Positions 26,192 through 34,562 of a stretch of DNA of 64,000 bases are shown in pieces; positions within the stretch are counted from its first letter, which is position 1; the number at the start of each line of letters is the position of its first letter. Where the stretch lies: IMG/VR virus record IMGVR_UViG_3300020474_000001, positions 1-64,000 of that record; one strand, given 5' to 3'. Source of the stretch: a virus. The position numbers and the translations under genes are program-made. Under the pieces are notes generated by a model. That model was not told where the DNA came from. It made no database searches and worked only from the letters and a program-made list of their open reading frames with translations.

Positions 26192-29065
26192 TCATGGGGT
26201 AAGTGTATTACTATCTGTACTTACAGTTCCCTGACTATTAGCGAACTCCATAGTAGTCTGAATTGTAGTTCCTGCTGGAAGTTCTACATCAGGTGCATTT
26301 CCTGATGGGAAAGTTGCTGGGAAAGTAATAGTATTATCAGCACCATATCCAAGATTAACAAATCCAGGATCTGAACTTGTTAAGTCGGTTACAGCACCAG
26401 CACCACTTAATACTGCGTATAGATTCGCTTGTGAACCTCCAAAATAAGATACTGTATTTTGAAGTGGTTTTCCAGTTTCAAACGCGGTTTGACCACTCAT
26501 ATTAATAAATTGCATATCAGTCCCATCAATAGATAACAACTCTCCAGAAATTCCAGGATTAGTTCCAGGTTGAGAAAGTCTATTACCAAGTCTAATGCTG
26601 CTATTGGAAAGATTTGTAGTTCCAGACAAAGTAACAACGTCTCTATCCTTCATCCAAAATCCCATTCTATTATAGTACGAGTTGCCATGATGATAAGTCA
26701 AGCCGCCTTGGGCCAGCAACCATCCAGCACCTTGTCTAACTGTGTTATAATAGTTAGGACTGAGGCAGTCAGCGATTCCACCAGTGCCATTGTTATAGGT
26801 GCTGACTCTGACGTTATTATATTGAGCGACAGTCCAATTAGATCCACTATCAGAAGATTGAGCCCAATACCAGTACTGATTGGAATTTTGATCACTACCC
26901 TCTGCGAGATAAAGTCCTTTCGCAAAACATATGAGTCTACCGCGATGCCAAATTACTCCCTGAGGAGATCCATTCATCGTCCAACCTGATGGTTCAGGTC
27001 TTGGCCGTGCAACCCAATTCTCTCCACCATCTGAACTATAATATGGGTTGTAGCTTCCAAAGGTAATGTATATTTCATTTTCATTTTCTGGATTAGGACC
27101 AGGTGAATTTCCTAAACTGAAGTCGCTAAGGACTCCATTGCCACTACTTAGGTCATAAAATTCATCCTTAAAAACCCAATGACTACGCGTTTTACCATCA
27201 TTTATAGAGAAATCACACGTATATGCGCGATATCTGTAATTAGAAGATGCACTTACATAATGTTGATAAAATACAGTAACCTTAGTTCCATGGACTACAA
27301 TGCCCCTGGCATTACCTTGGGAGTATCCAGATGGTAAACTGGGATGGTTTTGAGCAAGATTGCTAACGACAGTTGCTGTACAATTTTCATAATCGGTAAG
27401 ATCGCCATTCCATATAACCATATCATAAGTATTCCAAGCAGGATAAACAGATATTCTCTCACCATTAGGTAGAGTTAAATGTTTCATATACTTCGCGTCC
27501 CCACCGCTACTAATATCATGCATCTGGGCAATAGGTTTCCATTGCGCATAGTGCTCAGAATTACTTTTTCTTATACTAAAATCATCTATAGTTACCCATT
27601 TACTATGGTTACTATACATTAAAACACAATCTGGTTTATACATTTCAAAGTGATAAACAGTATTGGCCTGATTGCTCCCGCTAGAATTCTGATACATCTG
27701 ACGATATGTAGAAAGGGTTGTATCTGTATAATATTGATATCCCATATCGACGGAAGTGCCAAAACTCGTACTGTTTGTTGAAAGATTAACATATGGAGTT
27801 TCATTAGAGAAACCATCTGTTTCATTATACTTCATCTGAAATCCATTACCATTTGGAATATACATGGGAGCTATCACCCACCCCGATCCACCTTCTCCAG
27901 TATAATACACTTGATTCCAATTGCGTATACTACTGCTACTAGTATATCCGCCTGCCTGATGTTCATAATATAATTTACCTGTCGCATTGACGTTATTTGC
28001 TATTGGATCATCACTAGTAACGGTAGAAACGTTATCAGTTTGTGGAAAAGTATCGAAAGTTCCTCCAAATTTTACCTTAACACTTTTAGTTGATGTTGGT
28101 GTTCCGTCCGGATTTAAAATTGCATCAAGACTATATGATTGTGATGTAAATCTTGCCCCGGAAGTATCATCCTCTGAAAGTGTTAATGAACTAATCGTAG
28201 CAACTTGATTAGTGTTGAGTTGACCAGAAGGTGCGCTAGGAAGATCAATAGTTAATGGACCACCTTGAGCTGCATCGGTACTATCAGTAACTGTGGATAC
28301 AGCACGTACATAATAACCAGCATCAGCTGATGTTATTGTATAATTTTCTCCAGTTGAACCAGTATCGAACCAACCATCTAAACCAGTAAATGAACGCTGC
28401 CACTTAACAGATGAACTATGTGGTGCTGTACCTCCAGTAGCAGTACCAGGAGTTGCAGTAACAACATCGCCAACACCACTTCCGCTGGTGATAGTTGTTG
28501 TAGTATCTTCAGATAATGGTGCTAAGTTTGACTGAACAACAACCCAAGTGATGTATGTAGTACCAATCTGAAGATTTCCAGTATAGGTTGTATTGTCAGT
28601 TGTAGTTACTGGATTATCAGCATACTTCAAATTGAGTTTAAACTCTCCAGCAGCATTGAGAATACCAACGTCCTGCCCTTTAAATCTATCTGCAGATGCT
28701 GTTGGACTATTATCAGTGAATACTGCAATGTCTCCAGCAGTACCACTAATCGTAAGTTCATGTGCGCTTGTCAGACTACCACCAGAAAATGGACTTCCAA
28801 CGTTAGTAAGAAGATAAGGATCTGATTGAGTTCCTGTTCCTCCAGTGAATGCTGGTGAAGCAGTTACTTCTGCTGGAGTTGGTGCTACCTCATTCGTAGA
28901 TGAAATTGAAGTCAAACCTGCGCCTTGCTTGACATAAAGTCTTCCTTGATCCGTAGCAAAACAGATCTCTCCTTCGTCAATTGCAGCAAGTGCATCAACT
29001 GTAGATAAATTTGCGTATGTTCCCCTGGCAATTCTTACCGGGGTTCTTGTAGATGGAACTCCCAT
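26192..29065 (-). CDS. fibre/adhesin with Mtd_N-like domain, Ig-like domain and beta-propeller
   Basis: 957 aa, ATG at 29065 with AAAAGGAG upstream. Residues about 8-50 (VRIARGTYANLSTVDAL, GEICFATDQGRLYVKQG) match the Mtd_N-type docking domain. Residues about 185-280 are Ig/FN3-like (VKWQRSFTGLDGWFDTG, ITSADAGYYVRAVSTV). About 390-820 are aromatic-rich repeats with BNR-like signatures (YYSSDGGENWVARP, WAQSSDSGSNWTVAQ), suggesting a beta-propeller. The C-terminal 100 residues (GYGADNTITFPATFPSGNAP) are a separate small domain. It is likely a receptor-binding protein. Confidence 0.75.
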   Translation of the reverse strand: MGVPSTRTPVRIARGTYANLSTVDALAAIDEGEICFATDQGRLYVKQGAGLTSISSTNEVAPTPAEVTASPAFTGGTGTQSDPYLLTNVGSPFSGGSLTSAHELTISGTAGDIAVFTDNSPTASADRFKGQDVGILNAAGEFKLNLKYADNPVTTTDNTTYTGNLQIGTTYITWVVVQSNLAPLSEDTTTTITSGSGVGDVVTATPGTATGGTAPHSSSVKWQRSFTGLDGWFDTGSTGENYTITSADAGYYVRAVSTVTDSTDAAQGGPLTIDLPSAPSGQLNTNQVATISSLTLSEDDTSGARFTSQSYSLDAILNPDGTPTSTKSVKVKFGGTFDTFPQTDNVSTVTSDDPIANNVNATGKLYYEHQAGGYTSSSSIRNWNQVYYTGEGGSGWVIAPMYIPNGNGFQMKYNETDGFSNETPYVNLSTNSTSFGTSVDMGYQYYTDTTLSTYRQMYQNSSGSNQANTVYHFEMYKPDCVLMYSNHSKWVTIDDFSIRKSNSEHYAQWKPIAQMHDISSGGDAKYMKHLTLPNGERISVYPAWNTYDMVIWNGDLTDYENCTATVVSNLAQNHPSLPSGYSQGNARGIVVHGTKVTVFYQHYVSASSNYRYRAYTCDFSINDGKTRSHWVFKDEFYDLSSGNGVLSDFSLGNSPGPNPENENEIYITFGSYNPYYSSDGGENWVARPRPEPSGWTMNGSPQGVIWHRGRLICFAKGLYLAEGSDQNSNQYWYWAQSSDSGSNWTVAQYNNVRVSTYNNGTGGIADCLSPNYYNTVRQGAGWLLAQGGLTYHHGNSYYNRMGFWMKDRDVVTLSGTTNLSNSSIRLGNRLSQPGTNPGISGELLSIDGTDMQFINMSGQTAFETGKPLQNTVSYFGGSQANLYAVLSGAGAVTDLTSSDPGFVNLGYGADNTITFPATFPSGNAPDVELPAGTTIQTTMEFANSQGTVSTDSNTLTP

Positions 29066-29173
29066 TGGATGATTACTCCTTTTGGTTACGGTTTATAACT
29101 GAAATTTGGTTGTTTTGTATAAATTAATTGTCTATATTTTGACCTAAAAGCTTAAACTCCGGTCTTACCATTA

Positions 29174-29181
29174 TATTTATA
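29174..29181 (-). promoter_or_regulatory. T4-type late promoter (TATAAATA)
   Basis: Exact TATAAATA on the minus strand, about 108 nt before the ATG at 29065. The long A/T-rich leader contains only a 15-codon reading frame, not called as a gene. Confidence 0.7.
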
Positions 29182-29244
29182 ATTTTTGCTCTTTAATCAT
29201 GATCTAAAAATTGTTAATTATTTTGTTTTTTCTTGAGCAAAAAC

Positions 29245-29634
29245 TCACTCAAAAACTCCACCTTCGATTTCATTACTATCTGTACCAGCAATTGAACTAC
29301 CAGAGTTGAAATCTCCAGCATCAACAATCACAGAACCTCCTCCTCCACCACCACCAGTGGAAATAGAAGGACTTGCTGGAACCCAATACTTAGCTAAACT
29401 ATCTGGATCGGCGTAAAGAACATATAAACTTGCATCGTCGGCAGAACTATTCCACCACAGTGCTCCTTCTTCTAAATCTGTTACGTTTGGTGCATTTTCA
29501 CTAACAGTAATTGAAGCACCACTACCAATTACAGATCCATCTATAAGTCTGTATTCGGCTGCGGTAACAATTCCAGTCACATCAATATTTTGATTATTAT
29601 CAATGACTGTTTGCCCTTGAATTTTAATTGCCAT
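29245..29634 (-). CDS. short fibre-like protein ending in EGG motif
   Basis: 129 aa, ATG at 29634. Starts MAIKIQGQTVIDNNQNIDVT with a fibre leader, then LEEGALWWNSSADDASLYV..DPDSLAKYWV, almost the same as part of the gene at 23008-23460. A GGGGGGGS linker follows. It ends SNEIEGGVFE, related to the C-terminal IDGGxF of two other genes. Probably a small virion subunit. Confidence 0.65.
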   Translation of the reverse strand: MAIKIQGQTVIDNNQNIDVTGIVTAAEYRLIDGSVIGSGASITVSENAPNVTDLEEGALWWNSSADDASLYVLYADPDSLAKYWVPASPSISTGGGGGGGSVIVDAGDFNSGSSIAGTDSNEIEGGVFE

Positions 29635-29668
29635 TGTCGTTGTCTCTAATTACTAGGCATTACTTTTT

Positions 29669-29676
29669 TATTTATA
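29669..29676 (-). promoter_or_regulatory. T4-type late promoter (TATAAATA)
   Basis: Exact TATAAATA on the minus strand, 34 nt before the ATG at 29634. Confidence 0.75.
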
Positions 29677-29695
29677 GAAATCGAGTGCTCAATCA

Positions 29696-30097
29696 TCAAA
29701 AAAGACCTCCATCTATGTGAGCAATGTTCAGATTATTTTGTACAATTTCTACGACCTCATCTTCTATAGATTCTGCAATAATAGTATCAATAGGAATCAC
29801 TTTATATGTGTTGGTTTCTGGATCATATGACAAAACATTTTCTTCTGTAGGGTCAAGAGATTCCGCATCTGGAGCTTCTACATCAGATAAATTTGAAAGC
29901 AAAGTATGAGAACCAACTTGTTGAGATGCCTTGTGCGGAGCATTGGTATTTAACTTTACATTATAAGAATTCATCTTTGACTTATACTCAACCTCATTCT
30001 CTTCTCCCTCCTGATTTGTAGGAGAAGTTGCATCATGAGTTTGATTAGAATTCAATCTAACATTATAAGAATTCATCTTGACTTTATAGTCTGCCAT
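29696..30097 (-). CDS. small virion-associated protein with duplicated N-terminal motif
   Basis: 133 aa, ATG at 30097. It starts MADYKVKMNSYNVRLNSNQ and repeats the motif about 35 residues later (YKSKMNSYNVKLNTNAPHK), so residues 1-60 are a tandem duplication. The middle (LSNLSDVEAPDAESLDPTEE) is acidic, and it ends NNLNIAHIDGGLF. The ending matches the gene at 6245-8095 (ITIDGGFF). It is likely a fibre-region structural protein; function is unknown. Confidence 0.6.
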   Translation of the reverse strand: MADYKVKMNSYNVRLNSNQTHDATSPTNQEGEENEVEYKSKMNSYNVKLNTNAPHKASQQVGSHTLLSNLSDVEAPDAESLDPTEENVLSYDPETNTYKVIPIDTIIAESIEDEVVEIVQNNLNIAHIDGGLF

Positions 30098-30119
30098 AGT
30101 AGATGAGAAACTTTTTAAA

Positions 30120-30127
30120 TATTTAGG
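30120..30127 (-). promoter_or_regulatory. possible late promoter (CCTAAATA)
   Basis: CCTAAATA on the minus strand, about 22 nt before the ATG at 30097, overlapping the stop codon of the preceding gene. Confidence 0.4.
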
Positions 30128-30485
30128 TTGACAGAGTTACACCAGGAGTAACCGTTACCATTCCCTGAATTACTCGACTCCTGTATCCATCAGTAATATC
30201 AACAATTACAATATCATAGTAATATCTTCCTGCCGGAATTGTTGACGTTAACGTATTATTCATTGTTAGTATAATCTGACCATCATCAGGATCAATTGCA
30301 GTTGTAAAAACATATTCACTCGTTACTCCATTAATAGCATGTTGCCGATCAGGAGTCTTTCTTAGGACTGCGAATGCCTCGTTCTGATTGATATTGAAAG
30401 GAGATCCATCTGGATTCGTAATTGTAAACGAAGAAGCATAGTCCGAACCCTGTTCAATAGTAATGTTAATTACTGGTACTGCCAC
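30123..30485 (-). CDS. small structural protein, baseplate-upper-protein-like fold
   Basis: 120 aa, starting with GTG at 30485. The sequence (INITIEQGSDYASSFTITNP, then AFAVLRKTPDRQHAINGV, IILTMNNTLTSTIPAGRYYY) has the pattern of the small beta-domain at the start of phage baseplate-upper or fibre-adaptor proteins. It has its own late promoter. A role as an adaptor between tail and fibres is plausible; the family assignment is by residue pattern only. Confidence 0.6.
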   Translation of the reverse strand: MAVPVINITIEQGSDYASSFTITNPDGSPFNINQNEAFAVLRKTPDRQHAINGVTSEYVFTTAIDPDDGQIILTMNNTLTSTIPAGRYYYDIVIVDITDGYRSRVIQGMVTVTPGVTLST

Positions 30486-30507
30486 GATGTTAATTTATAC
30501 TTTTTAC

Positions 30508-30515
30508 TATTTATC
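30508..30515 (-). promoter_or_regulatory. T4-type late promoter (GATAAATA)
   Basis: GATAAATA on the minus strand, 22 nt before the GTG at 30485, overlapping the end of the oxygenase gene. Confidence 0.6.
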
Positions 30516-31209
30516 AATTTGACATATCATTTGCACAATGAACTCTATTCCCATCTGCAAGAACGTAGTGGAAAAATACTTGATGGTAATATGTATCATC
30601 CGGAAGTTCAGCATAACAATTTCCAACATGTCTTGATGGAAGAGGATCTCTCCAATGAGGACGCTCGCAACCTTTATACATAACACCATCTCCTGGAGAT
30701 AAACAAATCGAACAACTCTCCCCCTGAAGAATAATCTCTGACTTATCGTCATATGTATCAGGCGTCTTTATCCAGATAGGCCAACACTGCTCGATATTAG
30801 TACTTATATTTACACTTACAGAAATTTCACAAGCATCTCTATCAGCGTGAAGTAAAAGTTTTTGTCCAGCAAAATAAAATCGATCATAATAATAAGTATT
30901 ATATAACTTTCTTCCAATAACAGATTCTAAAAATAATCTGATTTGAGAATGAATAGATCTATACTGTGGATGACCATATGTTTCAAGAGATCCTCCCACT
31001 TGCTCTGGAACCGAATCAAAAGTGAACTGATCTTGCCCAGTTCCCCAATACCTTATTATCCCCCTCTTCTCTGGAACAGGACGAAATAAATCTTTTGTAT
31101 CCCAAAGATTTTCAATTATTAAAAAACCATACTTATCAAACTCCTCATGACGAGTCCAAGATGTTCCACTATTCTCCCATTCTTGAAATTTTATATCTTT
31201 CATTTCCAT
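30514..31209 (-). CDS. 2-oxoglutarate/Fe(II) oxygenase-like protein
   Basis: 231 aa from the ATG at 31209. An ATG at 31203 would form an ATGA overlap with the upstream oxygenase, and a GTG at 31227 is less likely. The core shows HADRDACEISVSVN (the His-x-Asp iron pair, about residues 121 and 123), then GDGVMYKGCERPHWRDPL with the probable distal iron His near residue 185, and YYHQVFFHYVLADG. This matches the double-stranded beta-helix of a 2OG oxygenase family seen in marine phages. Such enzymes hydroxylate a protein or small-molecule substrate using oxygen and 2-oxoglutarate. It is coupled to the oxygenase just upstream and shares its sigma70-type promoter. The substrate is unknown. Confidence 0.7.
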   Translation of the reverse strand: MEMKDIKFQEWENSGTSWTRHEEFDKYGFLIIENLWDTKDLFRPVPEKRGIIRYWGTGQDQFTFDSVPEQVGGSLETYGHPQYRSIHSQIRLFLESVIGRKLYNTYYYDRFYFAGQKLLLHADRDACEISVSVNISTNIEQCWPIWIKTPDTYDDKSEIILQGESCSICLSPGDGVMYKGCERPHWRDPLPSRHVGNCYAELPDDTYYHQVFFHYVLADGNRVHCANDMSN

Positions 31210-31820
31210 CTTGGTCCAACAGTCCACCCAACAATAGATTTGCGAAGACCAGATTTTACACGAAGAACACGATGTTGTGTTCGAGAATCAAATAAAATTA
31301 CAGTTCCTCTTTTTCTCGGAGCAAAATAAGATCTACCAGTTTCATCCAATAGTTGCAAGTTCCCCCCCTCATAATCATCTGGATGAGAAAGTTGCAAAAC
31401 AAAAGACAACTTACGGACAAGTTCGGTATTCTCGTTTATGAAATCGTCAGATTTGCCCCCCATACGACTACCGACTGACTCTGGTTTATATGCACTAGCA
31501 ATGCCAGCATCATTATGCCAACCATAAAACTCACCCGGTCCATATTGAGTATATTGCAATGACTCCCCATCAATACATTTCAAATCGTATAAAAAATTTT
31601 CTCTATTTGCTCTATTAATGTAATGCCACATAAACCCACCAATCCAATGTTCACTAGGAACCCATGTATTTTTAGAATTTCTCTTTTCTTTATTTACCTC
31701 ACCACCGTAAAGATAGGACTCGCTCATACTAGAATCATAGTTTATAGAAAGATCTTTCTCAATTATATCTACAATTTCCTCAGGCATAGAGGAATAATAC
31801 CAAATAGTTTGATGAGCCAT
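31200..31820 (-). CDS. 2OG-Fe(II) oxygenase, prolyl-4-hydroxylase-like
   Basis: 206 aa from the ATG at 31820 (MAHQTIWYYSS). A TTG three codons upstream is less likely. It contains the full catalytic set: YGWHNDAG (His 102, Asp 104), RGTVILFDSRTQHRV (His 183) and GLRKSIVGW (Arg 193 for 2-oxoglutarate). LSFVLQLSHPDDYEGGNLQL is the typical strand pair of prolyl-4-hydroxylase-type enzymes. Length and layout match single-domain P4H-like proteins. It follows a Gly-rich virion gene by 63 nt and has a sigma70-type promoter in that gap, unlike the late-promoter fibre genes. A protein substrate, perhaps the neighbouring Gly-rich proteins, is inferred. Confidence 0.85.
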   Translation of the reverse strand: MAHQTIWYYSSMPEEIVDIIEKDLSINYDSSMSESYLYGGEVNKEKRNSKNTWVPSEHWIGGFMWHYINRANRENFLYDLKCIDGESLQYTQYGPGEFYGWHNDAGIASAYKPESVGSRMGGKSDDFINENTELVRKLSFVLQLSHPDDYEGGNLQLLDETGRSYFAPRKRGTVILFDSRTQHRVLRVKSGLRKSIVGWTVGPRWK

Positions 31821-31843
31821 TCCGAACAATTTTCTTATACTAT

Positions 31844-31872
31844 ATTATACAATTTATAGATCCACAAGTCAA
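31844..31872 (-). promoter_or_regulatory. sigma70-type promoter (TTGACT-17-TATAAT) for oxygenase pair
   Basis: Minus strand TTGACT at 31867-31872 and TATAAT at 31844-31849 with a 17-nt spacer, 24 nt before the ATG at 31820. It begins just after the stop of the Gly-rich gene at 31883. This is a host-type promoter, not a T4 late octamer. Confidence 0.7.
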
Positions 31873-31882
31873 TGCTAAAAAC

Positions 31883-32857
31883 TTATTGATAACCTATCCA
31901 GTAAGGTTGTTCTCTATCACCGGTTTTTAATATACTCATACAAGTCACAAAAGCAGTATCTATAGTGTCATTATCAGTGTTTAACTGAGAAGAGACATTT
32001 GTTACACCAGCCTCATCAATAGATGGATTTGGCAATTGATTGGACGGAACTCCGTCATAATATGAGGATCCTCCCCCACCACCGCCACCTGTTTTTAACC
32101 TTGGGGGCCAACCGTATCCCTCATAGATACCACCACCAGCACCTCCACCATAGTATCCCATGCCACCATTCCCACCATCACTATGACCATCACTAGTAAC
32201 TATGGCAGTACCTCTACTAAAAAATCCACCATCAGTACTGGTCAGTATTCCTACACCACCATAGGCAGTACCAGCTATTCCACCACTACCAGATTTATAC
32301 CCACTAGTTGTTCCCCCAGTTCCACCGGTAGCACCTACAGAATCAGATGTACCTGGAGAACCCTGTCCTGCTGTTCCTTGTGTTGGAATACCTGCATTTC
32401 CGCCCAATCCACATGCATTTGGATCAGAAGACCAGGCAAATCCGGGATCAATGCGTCCTGCAAGAGTCCCTTTGCCATCACCTCCCTGAGCTCCAAGCAT
32501 CATGCAATAATCATTATTTGTATTAGATTCTCCCCAATATATTGCACCAATGCCACTGTTTACCCTGACACAGTATTTTGTACCATATCTCATATTAATT
32601 GTACCCTGGACCCAAGCACCAAGTCCAGATTGAGGACGACCATCTGAGTGTGCTGTTGGAACTCTATCACTTCCAGCCTCTCCACCACACTTAATTACAA
32701 CAGAATAATCCGCAAGTATTGGTTCAATGATATCACCATCTTGAAAATTATATGAAGATGCCTGACTAATATCTTCTTCTGTTCCATCCATGTGTAGAAC
32801 TTTTAGTTCTACGGATTGGATTGGACCCCCCATGCCCAGACGCATTTGTTGCATCAT
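31883..32857 (-). CDS. Gly-rich virion protein/adhesin
   Basis: 324 aa, ATG at 32857 (a second ATG follows at once) behind AGAGAGG. Residues 1-55 (IQSVELKVLHMDGTEEDIS) form a small beta domain. About 55-140 contain Cys residues (VVIKCGGEAGSD, MRYGTKYCVRVNSGIG). About 140-285 are Gly-rich (GGNAGIPTQGTAGQGSPGT, GGNGGMGYYGGGAGGGIYE, KTGGGGGGGSSYYDG). The tail, 285-324, is non-repetitive. The layout resembles the Gly-rich heads of the genes at 40714 and 23570. Tyr residues set in acidic/Gly context could be modification sites for nearby enzymes; this is inference. Confidence 0.7.
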   Translation of the reverse strand: MMQQMRLGMGGPIQSVELKVLHMDGTEEDISQASSYNFQDGDIIEPILADYSVVIKCGGEAGSDRVPTAHSDGRPQSGLGAWVQGTINMRYGTKYCVRVNSGIGAIYWGESNTNNDYCMMLGAQGGDGKGTLAGRIDPGFAWSSDPNACGLGGNAGIPTQGTAGQGSPGTSDSVGATGGTGGTTSGYKSGSGGIAGTAYGGVGILTSTDGGFFSRGTAIVTSDGHSDGGNGGMGYYGGGAGGGIYEGYGWPPRLKTGGGGGGGSSYYDGVPSNQLPNPSIDEAGVTNVSSQLNTDNDTIDTAFVTCMSILKTGDREQPYWIGYQ

Positions 32858-32878
32858 GTCTTGCTACCTCTCTATAAA

Positions 32879-34003
32879 TTAAGATAATCCGGATCCAGAA
32901 ATGATAAACTCATTTGCTGCAGTGCATGCGATAGTGGATACACCTTTTGCCGCCAATATTCTATCTCCAATATTTCCATCAGCGGTATTATACAGGGTAA
33001 CTGCAGATCCATCAATCGCAACAAGTCCTCCAGAAACATTAAATATCGTAACCATATCTCCATCCGACAATGTATCTGCTGGGATAATAATTGTTTTGCC
33101 AACAGTATTTTGTCTGATGAGTTTTCCTGCATCAGCAGAAACTAGCGTATAATCATCGGACTGATTATTGATTATAAGTCTTCTCAATGGTCCATGAGAA
33201 TCCGAAATAGTACCTCCAGATGATATATCACCAGAGGCTATTATATTAGATTGAGTTGTTATACTTTGAGAAGCTTCTATATTATTGCCACTTATATCAC
33301 CAGTCGCTGTTATATCACGACCTGCTGTTATATCATTAGTGACCGTTATATTGGCAGTATTAATAGAAGAAACAGATACGTCTGTAGCAATTATATTAGT
33401 AAAAGTAGAATCCCCTGATAGATCTATTCCAGAAATACTTATATTTGTTATACCTTCTCCACTTCCAGAAAGCTTTGTAGAAAACAACTCACCTGTGATA
33501 GGATTAAATTTAAAGTTTGCAGCAGAAACTCTTGCTTCAGATGGATTACCAAGCGCACCATCCGAATCAACAAATACTGGGAAGTGATCTAGATTGTCAT
33601 GAGAATTATTTACACATCTAAGATCACTACTGATTATGGGAAAGGAGGATCCAATATTAATGGCAGAAAATTCAAGCCCATTAGTAGGAGCAACAGTAAA
33701 TGTTAATACTGTTCCATCAACAGTGTAATCGACATCGGGAACTTGATCCAGTCCGTCAAGCGAAATTAAAAGTTGTTTAGCCGTAGTTGGAGAAATAGAT
33801 GCTCCCAAAGATCTCAATGGAAAAATTGTTTGGACACCATCAAATTGACTACTTATATCATCAATAACCTTTATACCCCTAGCTGACGATGGGGAGCGAC
33901 TCGTCCATGTACCATATTGCTCATTCCAGGAATAATAAAATTGTGAATCTTCATCAAAAAATATTTCGCCATTAACAGGAGAATCTGGAAAATTTAGTGC
34001 CAC
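32879..34003 (-). CDS. modular tail fibre protein
   Basis: 374 aa, starting with GTG at 34003. Residues 1-40 (ALNFPDSPVNGEIFFDED, YSWNEQYGTWTS) are a diverged form of the FPDPSQSPW docking module. About 50-120 hold a VDYTVDGTVLTFTVAP domain like the duplicated C-terminal domains of the gene at 4226. About 155-265 are fibre repeats (TNIIATDVSVSSI, ITAGRDITATGDISGNNI). The C-terminus (residues 275-374: GKLIRQNTVGKTIIIPAD, GDMVTIFNVSGGLVAI) is a compact beta domain common at the ends of phage fibre proteins. Likely a virion fibre. Confidence 0.75.
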   Translation of the reverse strand: MALNFPDSPVNGEIFFDEDSQFYYSWNEQYGTWTSRSPSSARGIKVIDDISSQFDGVQTIFPLRSLGASISPTTAKQLLISLDGLDQVPDVDYTVDGTVLTFTVAPTNGLEFSAINIGSSFPIISSDLRCVNNSHDNLDHFPVFVDSDGALGNPSEARVSAANFKFNPITGELFSTKLSGSGEGITNISISGIDLSGDSTFTNIIATDVSVSSINTANITVTNDITAGRDITATGDISGNNIEASQSITTQSNIIASGDISSGGTISDSHGPLRRLIINNQSDDYTLVSADAGKLIRQNTVGKTIIIPADTLSDGDMVTIFNVSGGLVAIDGSAVTLYNTADGNIGDRILAAKGVSTIACTAANEFIISGSGLS

Positions 34004-34026
34004 TTTATTACTGATATCTTTTCATA

Positions 34027-34034
34027 TATTTATA
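34027..34034 (-). promoter_or_regulatory. T4-type late promoter (TATAAATA)
   Basis: Exact TATAAATA on the minus strand, 23 nt before the GTG at 34003. Confidence 0.75.
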
Positions 34035-34037
34035 AGT

Positions 34038-34562
34038 TCAGAGATAGCTTAAAAACATTGAGGGAATATAATCAAGTATCAAATGCACTCTAGCGATTTC
34101 TGAATTATTCTCAACATAATGAATTTTTTTATTGTTTATCTCAACCAGCTGCCCCTGTTTAAATTTGAAAAGATGATCTTCGATATAAAATCTTACATCA
34201 CTATTAGTAATTATAGGAAGATGAATTCTATGCGATAAACTAAAATCCAATCCAGTATCATAATGACTTGCAATCTTCTCACCTGGAGGGATCAAAGAAA
34301 ATTGTATATTATATACAGACCCATTCCCATAATTTAAATTTAAAATTTGAGTTATATCTTGAGAGATGTCGAAAAATTTCTGTATTATATGTGGATGATT
34401 TATCCTTGACCTCTCCACAAGAAACCAATTCTTACATCCAGAAAAATACTTCTCTCGATTGTAATTATTATTCTCAGAAAAAGATACATGCTCTTCTATA
34501 AAATCAATATATTTCTCAGAATTAACAAGTCCAAGATATTTTACATGATTTGGTTTGTTCAT
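34038..34562 (-). CDS. aspartyl/asparaginyl beta-hydroxylase-like protein
   Basis: 174 aa. ATG at 34562 overlaps the stop of the sulfotransferase gene (ATGA). The motif PPGEKIASHYDTGLDFSLSH (His 100, Asp 102) followed by RIHLPIITN, then KFKQGQLVEINNKKIHYVEN (His 148) and ARVHLILDY (Arg 158), fits the Asp/Asn beta-hydroxylase branch of 2OG-Fe(II) oxygenases, which hydroxylate Asp or Asn in proteins or peptides. It forms a tight overlapping cassette with two sulfotransferases, so all three are probably co-translated. The target is unknown; neighbouring virion proteins rich in Asn and Asp are candidates. Confidence 0.8.
   Translation of the reverse strand: MNKPNHVKYLGLVNSEKYIDFIEEHVSFSENNNYNREKYFSGCKNWFLVERSRINHPHIIQKFFDISQDITQILNLNYGNGSVYNIQFSLIPPGEKIASHYDTGLDFSLSHRIHLPIITNSDVRFYIEDHLFKFKQGQLVEINNKKIHYVENNSEIARVHLILDYIPSMFLSYL

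Noticed and set aside
29066-29244. 15-codon frame (MVRPEFKLLGQNIDN) in the leader at 29.1 kb
   Set aside because: Too short, no ribosome site, and lies just after a late promoter in an A/T-rich leader.
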